DNA of 64,000 nt from Macrotrachela quadricornifera. Its lineage: Eukaryota; Rotifera; Eurotatoria; Philodinida; Philodinidae. Position numbers and translations under genes: made by a program. The DNA lies in assembly GCA_022393335.1 (NCBI GenBank), contig JAJEKB010020275.1, positions 107,868-171,867 on the forward strand. Reading direction: 5' to 3'. The stretch's first letter is position 1. Every line of letters starts with the position of its first letter. The notes under the pieces are model-generated. The model saw nothing but the letters and a program-made list of their open reading frames with translations. It did not search any database and was not told the origin of the DNA. Of this stretch, positions 10,931 through 23,080 are shown piece after piece.

Positions 10931-11495
10931 TTTAATTGTTGTCGCATAATCATGGTTGATAAACATCAGTATCACTTTAATATTCTAATCAATGAGTGTA
11001 GATAAGAAATACTTAATTTCTATCTTGAGAACATTCGATATTATAATTTAAAAATTAATATCCTGGCGACGTTATTTTTATCAGATTTTACGTAATAATC
11101 AATGTGAAAAAATTTCGTCCATGTCGTACATATTTCTCCTCGTTTCTTTCTGTCTATTATAGATTGTAAAATTATTAGTGATTTGATAAATGAAATAGCG
11201 CATATCAATTGCAGGAATGATCTCCATTTAGATTTTTTTATCTTTCTAGACTAATTTACTCAACTGAAGTATTGAAACGAGTACGAGTCCATTACCTAAA
11301 GCGATTTGTTTTATTTTTTTATATTATAGGTCAAAGTTATAAACTTAGTCATATCATATTTGTTAGACTGTTCTTATTTCCGCGATTTTTCTCATAGAAT
11401 TTGTTTATTTCATCCAGCTATGAGATGTATAACAGATGTAAATTCAACCAAGTTCTGATCATAGTAAAGCAATATATTTGTGTAACAGTCGTAAA

Positions 11496-11563
11496 TTTGC
11501 AGTTGATAGAAAAATATTTGCAGTTGATAGAAAAATATTTGCAGTTGATAGAAAAATATTTGC
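11496..11563 (+). repeat. 21-bp tandem repeat, 3.2 copies
   Basis: TTTGCAGTTGATAGAAAAATA repeats three times without a change and ends with a partial copy. Perfect identity indicates a young duplication. Confidence 0.9.
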
Positions 11564-12641
11564 TGTATTCTTAAATGATTTTATTAATTGATTTAATGCT
11601 AAACGTCTTGCTGAACTTAAAGATCAGAAATGAAATATTTAACGCATGCTGATTTTTATATACATAGATGGAAGCAAGGTTCCGAATGGAATGTCGTATC
11701 AAAGTGTATATCCATAGTTTACCTTCATTATTTCCATACTTTCCTAGCAAAAATGCAAGTGTATTTTACGGATAGCTCGTGCACCGTACATTTTCCTCAT
11801 GCTGTGTACACTTGCCATTCGGAACCTTGGATGGAAGTCTTTCTTTGAAGACAAAGAATACGATCGACCAGTCAGAAATGCACCAACAGGAAAATTCAAT
11901 ATAGAGGTCGCTCGAGGTATCAAAATGATATTTTAAATGAATATAAAGGTTCTTATGAAATAAGTAAATCATAGAGAATAATTGCATCAGATTCTAAAAT
12001 TTAAATAAGTTTTAAATAAGTTTATATCGCTTCTATGTTTGTCGAATGAAACGAAGTCACTAAACAAATTAGTTATTTTTCTGGAAATAATATCTTCACA
12101 GCTGTACTAATGAGAGAAATGAAAACAATGTTATAGAGCAATAGATTTAATGACAAAAGCCGTACAATGAATAAAAATTACAAAAAAGTACGTCCTTGAT
12201 ATATGGTTATTACGTCGTCTGTTAAGACGTCGGATAATGATGACTAAGATATACATTTCTTTCTATCGTTTCCTTGGATATGAACAATCAAAAGTATATA
12301 CACAAATATATGTAATTACTGCCTTTGTTATTTTTCTTTAGCGGTATATGTAATCACTTTCTCTGTTGTTGTTTTCGTTGATAAATATATGTCAGTTTCT
12401 GGCTGAATATTTTGATGAAAAATTTACATCTCTATATACTATAAAACAAATTATTCATAAATTTTTTTTCTTTAATTATTCATCTGAACCTAGAAAAGAC
12501 ATGCAGTTTCAATCATTCATTCTATACGATATTTTCATACTTGTGTACGTGATTATGGACCTATGTTCAGCTATTCTACATTTGCATTTGAGTCGTCCAT
12601 GGGTTGGTTAAAAATTTTCTTTAAAAAAAAATGGCTTGTAT

Positions 12642-13330
12642 TTAAATGATCAGTATTTTTGGTGAACGGTCAGTTTGATTTATTGATCAGTAGAAAGTTC
12701 ATTTTTTGTGCTGAACAATTATTATATCTGCTTGTTAAATTAATAATTTAAAGGTGTATCTGCCTAAGTACCACTGCAAGGAAGGTTAAGTTCGGCGTCC
12801 CTAAAAATTCCAATCCCAGAATCGAATTTATGAAATCTTTTGCAACTGTAGCGACTGAACCACCAAATTACTAGATAAATCCGAGATTTTGAAATATATT
12901 TTGAGATATTTTTTTACTATTGAGTTGTTAAGGTTGAAAACGCCATAAATTTTGCGGACGACATAGCCAGTTTACACATCTACTCGAAGGTCTTCGGTCT
13001 ACGTTATAAAAAAAATCCCAGTTTCTTTACATAGATCTAACAATTTTCGTGTCTATCTCCTGATTTAACAATTTTGCTGCTTCTGACAGTTGCAAAAGAC
13101 TTCATAAATTCGATTCTGGGATTGGAATTTTTAGGGACACCGAACTTAACCTTCTTTGCAATGGTACCTAGACAGATACATCTTTAAATAATTAATTTAA
13201 CAAGCAGATATAATAATTGTTCAGCACGAAACTTTATACTGATCAGAAATGAACTTTCTACTGATCAATAAATCAAACTGGCCGTTCACAAAAAATACTG
13301 ATCATTCACTATATAAAGCTGATCATTTAA
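12642..13330. mobile_element. Foldback element with TGATCAG subterminal motifs
   Basis: Left arm 12642-12850 and right arm 13086-13330 are inverted copies (TTAAATGATCAG at the left, CTGATCATTTAA at the right). The right arm carries extra bases. TGATCAG or CTGATCA recurs several times in each arm (for example 12648, 12683, 13239, 13262, 13299, 13318), a pattern expected of repeated protein-binding sites. No coding frame. It lies just upstream of the transposase remnant. Confidence 0.75.
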
Positions 13331-13442
13331 TTTGTTACCAAAAAAAATTATTTTAGTAAATATAGTATCATTTCTACGAACAGTTCATGGAAAATCAACT
13401 ACAGCTACAGAATTAATAAATAATGTTGATATATATCGGTAA

Positions 13443-14033
13443 GCATCACTTCATGCATCTTCTTCAACGTTTTCAAGAAGAGACAAAGAGTACATTTACC
13501 ATATTTCATCAACATTTCGTCCAATGATCTTTATCAATTCTGATAGTACTCCTTACATGAAATTGTATCACAAAGTTCCACCATCATCAAACCTCATTTC
13601 TTCATGGCCTCATTCAATGGTTTCTCATATTGCACTTTATAAAACTTTGTTTTTGAACGAATTAAGATTTAGTGTTGATGATTTTAATACTGTTCGTCGT
13701 TCAAATGATGCGTGTATTTTGTATAAATCAAGCAATAATCAGTGTGCAATTGGATTTATAATATGTGTTGGTCATTTAGTGGACAACAACGAAGTATATC
13801 TATTTGTAAACGACACAAAAATTTACTCTAATGCCGACACTCTAAAAATTCGAGATAAAACTTTTAGATGTACCAATATTATGCAAGGTACTGTTCTTCC
13901 TGATTTGAAAACCATTATCAAACCATCTCATGTCATTCAAAAACTGGCTTTTCGTTCAGTTTATGACAACAATGATAAAAAAGCACATGCATTTGTCTTT
14001 TTTCAATACCCTAACTTAAAAGAATGCTCCTAA
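13443..14033 (+). pseudogene. C-terminal remnant of a CACTA/EnSpm-like transposase
   Basis: Open frame of 196 codons from after a TAA at 13440 to the stop at 14031-14033; the first ATG is at 13524. The product is protein-like, with strand-rich character. Blocks include SSWPHSMVSHIALYKTLFLN, NNQCAIGFII, a run ending RCTNIMQGTVLPDL, and a closing FVFFQYPNLKECS. I associate this arrangement with the accessory domain at the end of animal CACTA transposases, recalled from family knowledge and not searched. The catalytic DDE region is not present upstream, where a foldback sits instead, so this is a truncated remnant. A GTAAGC just before the frame might once have been a splice donor. Confidence 0.45.
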
Positions 14034-14509
14034 ATCATCAACCACTGAAATAAATATTTTAAAACCAGATCTTCATTTCAGAGAATACGTTGAAGACTCT
14101 ATAACTAAGTTCTACATGTGACATTTGATCAGTATTTTAAATCTTTTGGAATATGCTCTTGGATATCTGATTGTTGAATAAAGTAATTGTCTTGTCACCA
14201 CATTCTTTGATAAAGAATTAGACACAAAATAAAATATTTTATGGATCATTAATGAACAAAATGGTTGATTTATGGACAAAACCCATTTTAATGCCTGAAT
14301 CTACATGATTTATGTGACCAGGATATATTTTAATGGTGAAAATGATCCGCATATGGATGACAGTCCATTTTAACATCCATTTCTGCATTAAAAACTTGAC
14401 TGGGTTTTGTCTCCTTTTTTCAATAGTGATAGGTGTAGACTTTTAACTGATTCCTGTCCAAAGTTATTCGTAATCAAAGGCTGCACGATAACTTTGTGGC
14501 CACTCTGTA

Positions 14510-14830
14510 AATATAAAAGTTTAGATACAGAAATAAGTGTTTGAATAGATAAATAAGGAGTTAAGCACAGGCATGGCATTTTGAAAGTAGAATTAAGGAT
14601 TATTTATAGAAGTAAGGGCTAAGTATAGATTTAGGGGGTTAGTACAAAAATAAGGAGTTAATGATAGATTGAGAGAAGTAAGTATATACATGAGGAGTTA
14701 AGAACAGATTTAAGGGGATAGGTATAGAAGTCAGAGGCTTAGGATAGATTTAGGGAGATAAGTATAGAAGTAAGGGATTATGGATAGATTTAGGGAGGTA
14801 AGTATAGAAGTAATAGGTTAGATATGGAGT
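14510..14830 (+). repeat. Right inner degenerate repeat zone
   Basis: About ten degenerate units of 25-30 bp built on AGTATAGAAGTAAGGGATTA and GGATAGATTTAGGGAG. Partner of the zone at 8880-9440 near the other end of the 7.2-kb element. No coding frame. Confidence 0.6.
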
Positions 14831-15164
14831 GTGAGCAGTCGGCAAGATACCTCAATGTGCTTTCTTTCTATTATCAGCTGATAACCTAACCGTATTCGGG
14901 TCAAATTATCTCATTCATCGCTGACTTATTAAATTTAAAATATTAGCTGTTGATGAGTGTCTTATACGAAATTACTCAGTCCTTTAAGAGCAATGAAACA
15001 CAAGTTTGGGGACTAAATAATTTCGTATAAGATTTCCATTAACAGAGAATATTTTAGATTTAATAATTTAGCGATGAGGGTGATAATTTGGCTCAAATAC
15101 GGTTGGGTTATTAACTGATAATAGAAAGAAAACAAATGGGAATATCATGTCGACTGCTTACGCC
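14829..15164. mobile_element. Foldback element with about 155-bp arms
   Basis: Left arm 14829-14982 pairs with right arm 15010-15164, with a loop of about 27 bp. Shared blocks include TTCTTTCTATTATCAG, CCGTATT and TCTTATACGAAATTA. Identity is about 80 percent, clearly older than the foldback at 10226. Outer ends carry GCAGTCG and CGACTGC. Confidence 0.7.
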
Positions 15165-15199
15165 TATATAGAATTAACTAAAAATATTAGATTAAACAG

Positions 15200-15359
15200 G
15201 TTGAATGCACTTTTTTGCCAGGCTAGAACCATTTTTAGAAGACCAAATAAAAGATTGGAGCTAAAACCATTTTATGCTAGAACCTTTAAAGGATTTTAAA
15301 ATGGTATCCAGATCTAGAACCTTAAAAGGTTCAATATGACACGATTTTTTTTTAGAGAG
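15200..15359 (-). repeat. Right subterminal repeat of the 7.2-kb element
   Basis: CTAGAACC or CTAAAACC followed by ATTTT- or TTTAAAGG-like sequence occurs about four times before the terminal repeat, in inverted orientation to the GGTTCTAGA units at the left end. Confidence 0.55.
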
Positions 15360-15361
15360 TA

Positions 15362-16216
15362 CATCCACGTACACGTAATACTCTATGTTGTATACAAGAA
15401 GAACAAGAAGAGTACAGTAGCAAAAGAATACGACTAATCAACACGATAATGAAGAGAGAAAATGATTGTTCCTCAATTTCTTTCGCGTTTTAGGTACATG
15501 CGATATTGTTTATTGGTATGTTCTCACACACCGATGAATCATCAAATCATTGTCGGAAAATGTACATTATAGTGGCACCACATATCTTGCCACTTTTCCA
15601 GAGTTCTTCTAATCAACATTTCTATTCATTTAGTGAATAAATATTTTTAGTCGGATTGAATTTGTTGGCCCAAGTCGAATTAACGAGAATGCTGTTAACT
15701 GTTTTTTTCTTCTTTCATCATTTTGTTAATTTTTTGATCTTTTTGCCATGGGCTTTAGGTTCTCATTCAACATCTTGAACATAATTTATTCACTTTTGTC
15801 AAATAGAAGTCCTCTTCCTCTTATTTGATTTAATTCTATTAAAAAAAGATATTCAGTAGCTTTCAAAAATCTTTTTACATGATTTATTGGTCAATTAGAT
15901 GAAAGAGAACAACTCTTAGCTGGAATTCTGTTGAAAAGCAATTATGATTAAAAGAGAAATCGAGCAGTTTTTATCAAGTATAGTTCACCTTCATTCATCA
16001 TGCAATTACATTAATTCCGGAAGATAGTGCCCTTTATGTTTTCACTTGCGACTTTTTAACGAAAAACCAAAAACGTAGTTCGATAGAGGAAAATTCCCTT
16101 TATCTACTGATGTATAGCATATATTTAGCCCATCTCAAAAAAACTAATCGACCAATCATAGAGTATCCGATAATGTTTCTCTTAGGCCCCATTCAGACTG
16201 AACAAAATAAAAGAAA
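15362..16216. other. Intergenic, no gene seen
   Basis: AT-rich sequence without a convincing frame. It holds the first bases outside the right end of the 7.2-kb element. Confidence 0.4.
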
Positions 16217-17460
16217 TTGAATCGTCTACCATTCATTCGTGTGCACACACGACTATACATAATCAAACGTTCATTGTCCCCACTGCTCGATAATGATATA
16301 TATATATATACATGTGTACAGGCGTATTCGTTGACCTATTCATTCATGTGTCTGTTTAATAGATTCATTATTTGTCGTATTTATAAATTAATAAGAGATG
16401 AATATCGATATCTTTATTTATTCATTGGAATACTGTGTACTCTAATCGTTCTTACATGGATATGGAGGAACAATGAAGCAGGGTAAGTTTGATAATAATC
16501 ATCACTGTTATGTCAGTAGATTATATTGTGCTTCTTCGCTGAACATAATCTACGCATTAATTAGTATGATTAGGACGGCACATACTATGGAAAAGAATGA
16601 GAAGTATGTCTCAATTGAATAAGTGCTAGCGAATAATCATGAGGTATGTTTTAATAGTTCCATATAGAATAAAACCTTTTGTTGTTGGAAAACTTTCTTG
16701 CCTTTTTCTTTATTTAAATCTCAATTGATTATATCATGAAGTATCGCAAATACAAACAGTTAAAACCATTTTATTTGAGTTCCTTGAAATTACATAGCAA
16801 GGAGTTCATATGTTTTTCTTTAAAGATAAAGATTTTAAGTGCGACATATTGAGTTGAAATAAATACGTTTGTCTATGCGTTATATATATCATATACATTC
16901 GAAAATGGCACTATAGATTTAACTTTTGCTCTTTTAGATTATCATGGTGGTGCAATCAATTAGCTACGTGTCTCCTTATATTTGTTTATTTTTTCATATT
17001 TTATAAATTTGGTTGGCAAATGATTGAAATATGTTTCCACTGTTTGTCAATTCAATCGGTTATCTGGCATATGTTTTCACCTTTTCTGGATAAGGATTTC
17101 CTCGAATCGTTTCGTACGGTTCTCAGTCCAAAGGGTGGTCTCTGGAAATTGTGGTTATCAACTTCATATTAGTGGGTTTTAACTCGTGATGGACCAATGA
17201 TTTTCAGTAGTATTTTGGCTATAATCTTATTGAAATATTTTCTCTGTCGAGAGATTGAACTTTCTGACCCGACGCTTTATATTCCAATTAATGAATCACC
17301 GGCACGTTTTATTCCGCAAACATCTAGGTTGATAGGAAGATGGCGATATAGAACATTTAGAAAATTTCGTTGCGTATTGGTTCGATTTATGGTTTTTGGA
17401 ATAATTCACAACCGTCGCCGGCGTCACGATCGTCATCGTCATTCTCATCGTTATCTTTGA
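16217..17460 (+). pseudogene. Broken multi-pass membrane protein gene
   Basis: Exon 1 (16217-16482) ends at GTAAGT and joins in phase to 16938 after TTTTAG. Exon 1 holds one hydrophobic span (YLYLFIGILCTLIVLTWIW). Exon 2 holds a second (CLLIFVYFFIFYKFGW) and the block LESFRTVLSPKGGLWKLWL. The frame then meets TAG at 17170-17172, yet continues without shift for 95 more codons with another membrane span (MIFSSILAIILLKYFL) and an Arg/His-rich tail before TGA at 17458. Continued coding character after the TAG suggests a nonsense mutation in an otherwise preserved gene, or an undetected short intron, though I find no donor in the right phase. The start is uncertain: the segment 16292-16311 is an AT microsatellite, and a later Met (codon 44) is possible. 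Family not recognised. Confidence 0.45.
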
Positions 17461-18242
17461 AGATTCTAATAATATGTTTGTTATTTTCTTATATTGAACA
17501 AGAGTAACATGATCTTTGATTCAAATATATGTAATCATCTAAACGTATTAAGGCAAACGATAATTTTGGAGAATGATTTCGTTCGTCTAAATTCATTAGT
17601 AAAAGAGTTCTGATTTGCAGCTAATAGTAATAAATAAATTTGAGACTTGCAAAAGAATTCAATTTATGGGGAAAAAAAGTCAGAAAAACTTTTTTTTAAT
17701 GAGGCCACAAAATTTGACCTTTTTCAATCGAAGTTCTACTTACAGATGCACACCTGTCTGAGCAGAATCGATCTTTTATCAACACAAAACTCTCGAAATG
17801 ATCTCTTTCTGTTTCGGAGGATATATCTCGATTCTAGATCTATGAACTCACTTGGACAGTCTAATGACCATAAGTATCATTGAAACTCTTGATTAGCTTT
17901 TCTTGTCATTGTTTTGGTATCACATGAAAATGTCGAAAATAAATTTGACTCCCTGCGAGATCGTAGAAATATTTTCACCAGTTATGTATTCATAAATATT
18001 TGTATTGCTGTGAGTTTAAATATTAATTGAAGCAGTTTTTTGCAAGTTTGACTTTTTAGAATTATAAATTAAGATTTATTTTACAGAAAATATGACGAGA
18101 TATATAATTTAAAATGATTAATAATCTTTAAAACAATTTGTTAGAGATATATCTAAACCATATAGAATACACTTATATAAAATATCTTTGTTTGACTTAT
18201 CTCTTCTCATGATATTTTCACATACATAACTTTTTTTGTTAG

Positions 18243-18486
18243 ATTAACATATCCTGTTGTTGACACAGTGCGTGAAGAAAAAGGTTGTGCTGAGAGTCAT
18301 AATGAACTTGCAGAAAGTGACCAACCAATTGAACTTCGTACCCTGACTATGATATTCTCGAAAAATTTCTTGCATTGTTTCGAATTGATAAGTCTCCAAT
18401 TGATTATCGATATTTTTTTCAGTTTATTTATAAATAAATCTATACACTATCTATCAAAATCGATCGCTCGATTGGAAATTTCTTGA
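18243..18486 (+). pseudogene. Possible exon fragment, unrecognised
   Basis: After an acceptor-like TTTGTTAG the frame reads LTYPVVDTVREEKGCAESHN and continues through ELRTLTMIFSKNF to a stop at 18486. The first half is polar and protein-like; the second half drifts into hydrophobic, low-complexity sequence and is probably intron or non-coding read-through. It could be a downstream exon of the broken membrane-protein gene, but the phases cannot be shown to match. Confidence 0.25.
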
Positions 18487-20110
18487 AAATCTCATGTTTG
18501 AACGTTTTTTGTAAAAGGAGATATGTTTTTGAGAGCGTCTATTATTTGTTAAAAGAAGAAATCAAACTGACTCGTAGTATAAATTATGAAATCTTCTTCT
18601 GATTTAACAGTAGTATTCAACAATCATCAATACATATAGATTCTTTTAACTGCAAAAATATCTATTTATGCAACTTATGTCATTAAATAATTAACAGATC
18701 GTGTTTTTTGAACGTTATTGATAAGATCCGAAAATCTAAAGACGCAAATTAGAGTTACTCGGACTCTCGAATGAATAATAATAGAAGAACTTTTTTCTCA
18801 TCAATTAATTACAAGAAGTTAAACTAAATTATATATTTATTCATTAATTGAAAAAATTTTTAAATATGAGAACAGTTTGTTCATGAATACACGAGTACTT
18901 GATATTTAGAAGTTTCACACAAATATATGCTCTTATTCAACTGAAATTATATTTTCTATGCAGACAAAACGATTTATTCATGCCGATCTAATTCGTCGAA
19001 AACCGTCAGTTCAACCATTTTTTTTATTGATTTTCCTGTAAAATTGATGTTGTATAACCTAAAGACGTCAAATTCTACTTTTAATACATACTCTCTCAGT
19101 AAAAATCCATTTGATTTGCTCTATGAATAGCAGAGGCACTTCTTACTAGCAGCATTTGTAGAAAAATCCCGAGTAATTAAGAAATCGAAATGATTTTCAT
19201 TTATTTTATATTATAAACACGATAAGAAAGACATATAAGATAAACTTTTGGAGGACAAAAATACTTTTCGTTAAAATATGTATCATTGGAAAGGATTTTC
19301 CATTAGTTAACAAGACAACGAAGATAAACTAATGTATGAAACCAATGACGAGAATGAATAATAAGAGTCAATCATCAAGATAAAGTATAAAGAGTGATAT
19401 GATCGAAAAAGTAAATCGCTTAAAAGTAGATCTTTTTTAAATTCATCCCCAACTAGAAATAGTTCATTCCAATCAAGAAATAATTCTCAATCGGTTTTTG
19501 TTTGTTTGCTTTCAATAAGTAAAAAAACGCGAGTATGAATCTTCTCTCTGCATGTGATGTTGTATGGACAATACGTTATACTATTTTATCCGAAAATCAA
19601 ATACGATAGACAAGCAAAAAAAAATAGTTGATGAAGATATAAAGAAGTAAAAGTGAAAGGTGATGATAGATGACTTCTTATTTACGCCTTCTCTATTGCG
19701 TTAAACCTACTCTTAGAAAAAGCTTTCTTCGGACTTTCTCTCCTTGTTGAATATTTATCATTAGAAAATCTTGGTATAAAGATAGACAAACTCACAAGTA
19801 CTAAACGGTTACTGATCCTCTTTGATTCGTAATATCGCTCTATCAATAAAATCTTTGATGGTGCTATAGAAGCACGTTTGAAAAATTTTGGTGAAGTTCT
19901 CGCATTCAAGAATGAATCAAATGAATTCAACAGAATTAAAATCATATCTGATTTCAATTAAATTTTTGTGTTTATTCAAAAAGTTTGTTTGATAGTAAAT
20001 TTTAATCTTCACATAAAAGGTCAAACTTTATTATAGTCAAAACAATTTTCAACTGTTAAGACATCTTAGTAAATTATTTCTGGGAAAAATAAATCTTAAA
20101 TAATAATGTC
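18487..20110. other. Intergenic, no gene supported
   Basis: No splice-supported frame. At 19682-19957 both strands are open over much of their length; neither product is recognisable, and the plus reading has an internal stop. Confidence 0.4.
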
Positions 20111-20119
20111 CAGATGGTA

Positions 20120-20905
20120 AATCTATATATATAAAGAAGAATGTCTGTATGTCTGTCTGTCTGTCTGTCTATTCGTTATGCATTCGGACCCTGTACGAGC
20201 TAGCGTCACCAAATTTTCCATGGTACATCCCCAGGCCCGGAGGAAGGTCATAGCGACGTCACCCACCGAGGATGTGGGCGGTGGGTGCGGGTGTGGGTGA
20301 AATTTCACCCAAGTTATATGGGAATGGAATTTGCACGAATTTTTTGAGAAATTTAGTGAATTTATTATGATTTTAAGATTAATCATTTTGTATCGATGGT
20401 TCTTTACTCTAAATGTGAAAATCGAAGGTTTCTAATAGGTTTAAGAAAAAAAAATGTATACAAGTATTTCCTTGATTCACAACTATGGTGTATCTATTAG
20501 TTTTTGTATGACTCACAGAAACAACATATTTTGTTGTTTTTCTTGATTCACGATGATGATGCATCTATATATTTAAAGAAGAACGTTTGTCTGTTTGCTG
20601 TACATTCAGTCCGTGTGATAGCTAGCGTCACAAAAGTTTCCACACTACTTCTTTAGCTTCTGAGGAAAGTCATCTTGAGGCTGAAACCACGAAACGGGGT
20701 GCGTGGAAGGGGCTGAGTGAAATTTCATCGCGATCAATACAGATCGAGATTCTGATGAGTCTGTTCACAATGCATTTAGTCATCGTGAGAGATAGCGTCA
20801 CGGAACTATCCGCATCAGTTCCTTGAGTGCGCCAATGAAAGTCGGCAGAGAGTGGGAGTGAGAAAGGAAGGCATGCGTGAAACTTCATCCAAGTCGTAAG
20901 AGACT
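20120..20905 (+). repeat. Three copies of a dispersed repeat family
   Basis: Copies at about 20123-20330, 20565-20735 and 20745-20900 share an order of blocks: ATATATAAAGAAGAA then TCTG-rich leader (first two copies), CATTCAG/GGACCC, GCTAGCGTCAC, a central GAGGAAAGTCAT-like block, and GTGAAATTTCACCCAAGT. A (TGTC)n tract starts the first copy. The GC-rich core contrasts with the surroundings. This is the pattern of a mobile-element-associated interspersed repeat; I cannot assign the class. Confidence 0.6.
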
Positions 20906-21003
20906 GTGATTTTATTCACTTTCAAATCAAATGACACAGTTCAATGCAATTTTGAGAGTGATCGTGTCCAAAATGGATACAAGTGAGGGTGTCGGCTTGA
21001 GCC

Positions 21004-21320
21004 CGGTGAGAAGAGTCCCACTGAAGTTGCCTTATGCACGGCGGGAAAAACTCTGTAGCAGAGGTTTTAGGTACGATGAAAAAAGTCCTATGAAAGAGGT
21101 ATCACACACGGCGAGAAGAGTCCTATGGCGAATACCTAACGCATAGCAGGAACAATCCTGTTAAAGATGCCTGACACATACCGGTAAAAGTCCTGTCATA
21201 GAGGTTTCAGGGGTGACGGGAAAATTTCTGTTGCAGATGGCTTAGCCACAGCGGAGAACAGTCCTGTAAAAGACGTGTTATGTACAGCAAAAAAAGTCAG
21301 GTGGAGGATGCAAAACTTTA
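21004..21320 (+). repeat. 35-bp minisatellite, about 9 units
   Basis: Degenerate units of 35 bp such as CGGCGAGAAGAGTCCTATG followed by a variable half ending in CACA or CGCA. The period (35) is not a multiple of three, so the open frame at 20931-21146 is not evidence for coding. It is GC-richer than the flanks and directly follows the dispersed repeats. Confidence 0.75.
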
Positions 21321-21329
21321 ACCATATTC

Positions 21330-23080
21330 TCTTTGCAGTGGGTACCTCCTCTAGTAAAATATATATGCTCTTCAACAAGCTTTGTAATATCTTACCACTA
21401 GGATGATACACCATTTGTACTCTCATCACGAACAGTTTCTTTTTTACTAAATCAAAGTCCTTTCTACTTCTATTCGGAAGAAGATGATTTTATGCATAAT
21501 GAACACTGTTCAATGTCTATAGTATGTTCAAAATACGCCTGTGCTGTTACATACTCATTGGTTTTGCTATTCAGTCTATCAATGTTATTGTAGGACATAG
21601 CCAAATCAGGATAATTTGGAAGAAGAGTTTTTTTTTCATAAACTTCTTGAGCCTTCTCAGACTATTTGAAATAGGTATGATCATTAAGGGCAATTGTCAG
21701 CTATTTATATATCATCTTTTTAAAGTATTAATGTAAATCAATCTAAAAAGCTTTTTGATTATTCAAGACATTTTCATGACTCAGTTTAATTCAAAAATGA
21801 TAATAATGGAATTGAATCTATGTGAAACATGCAAGATAATTATAATTATTTTAGCATTCAGTCCTGTATGCTTTAATAAGGAAATCATCAGCTATAAATT
21901 ATTACTTTATACATTTGCATAGCTCTGAAATGGAACTCAACGTGTAAAATCAAATTTCACATGTTTAGTCATTACATTATGATACTTTCATCAAAGTTTT
22001 TTTTTTACTTAAAAAGAATGCTTTAGTATTCAAAATGAATGTATGACTTGAAGTGTGACATAGACACCGACGAGAAGAAGAGTTTATTATCATAATTATA
22101 CAATCGAATATTAGTAAGGAAACGTCTGATATTCAATGCAATCAGTCACATTAATCATAATAAAATATTCAATTAGAATACAACTGATCAATTGGAAAAT
22201 ACACCTTGATAATTTCGATATAAACAAAAAGAAATTTATTATAATAAAATGTTGTTGATTTAGTATATAAATTAAATAAAAGAAAATTTTTAAATTTTTT
22301 TTCCATTAAAAACAAAGTAATAGAACTCAATGGATGTAACTCTAATAGTGGTTGTGTCTTATAAAAAAACAAAATGGCATTTTTATCTGTAAAAGCGTAC
22401 ATTTTAATACATGAAAATGTTTTCATTATTTTCGATAAAAACCTCAATCGTTTTTTCAAAATAAACATTGACCTTCGTATGCAATAAACTTACACACAAA
22501 AAAATACGTATATAGGTAGATGCATATATATATATATATATATATATAAATTTAATCGATTTCGACGCGAGAAGAAAAGAATCAACTACAGATGGTCCAA
22601 TCTTCACACATTTTATCAATAACTGATAAGTCATAAAAGTTTTTCTATGAACTAGAAATAAGAAAAAATTCCTTTTTTAATAACAATAGTTTTATATATA
22701 CATATTTATTCGATATAAAAATATTATGAATTATATTTAAGATTATACATACATGATAAGACAACGAATGATTCATAAAAAAAATACGTACATAAAAAAA
22801 GAAAACAAAAAACCTACACATAGTATTTAAACGTGTATGTCTAGGTAGCATCATCGGTGCATTTATAAACGATTTTTTTCTTTACCACCTTGCGCTTATA
22901 ATTATTGTTATCGATAAGTGTCTCAATTTTCTTGTATTAACGATTTATTCAGAAGCAATTTCTTTATAGGTATTTACATGTTTTATATCGTTACATTATT
23001 TCATTAAACATTAAAACATTCACAATCATAAATGGTTTTTTTTTATGTAGAATTGATTATCGAAATTAATCCTATTTTCG
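21330..23080. other. Intergenic, no gene supported
   Basis: AT-rich with a (TA) microsatellite at about 22525-22550. The minus-strand frames here are lysine, phenylalanine and tyrosine rich and lack domains. The last 200 bp are the presumed promoter and leader of the plus-strand gene at 23081; no clear TATA box. Confidence 0.45.

Larger units (their letters stand above)
8122..15359. mobile_element. 7.2-kb composite transposon, CACTA-like
   Basis: The left end (CTCTCTAAAAAAAAACCGTG at 8122) and right end (minus strand from 15359, CTCTCTAAAAAAAAATCGTG) form an inverted repeat that continues with CATA and GAAC for at least 32 bp. Both ends are flanked by TA. Inside each end lie repeats of a GGTTCTAGA/CTAGAACC motif, then degenerate repeats of a TATAGAAGTAAGG type, giving mirror-like subterminal zones typical of CACTA/EnSpm elements. 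A frame resembling the C-terminus of such transposases lies at 13443-14033. Three foldbacks (10226-10930, 12642-13330, 14829-15164) are nested within. Most of the transposase is missing, so it is probably inactive. Superfamily assignment is inference. Confidence 0.55.

Noticed and set aside
19682..19957. 91-codon minus-strand frame
   Set aside because: The plus strand is similarly open over the same stretch; neither product is recognisable, so the coding strand cannot be decided.
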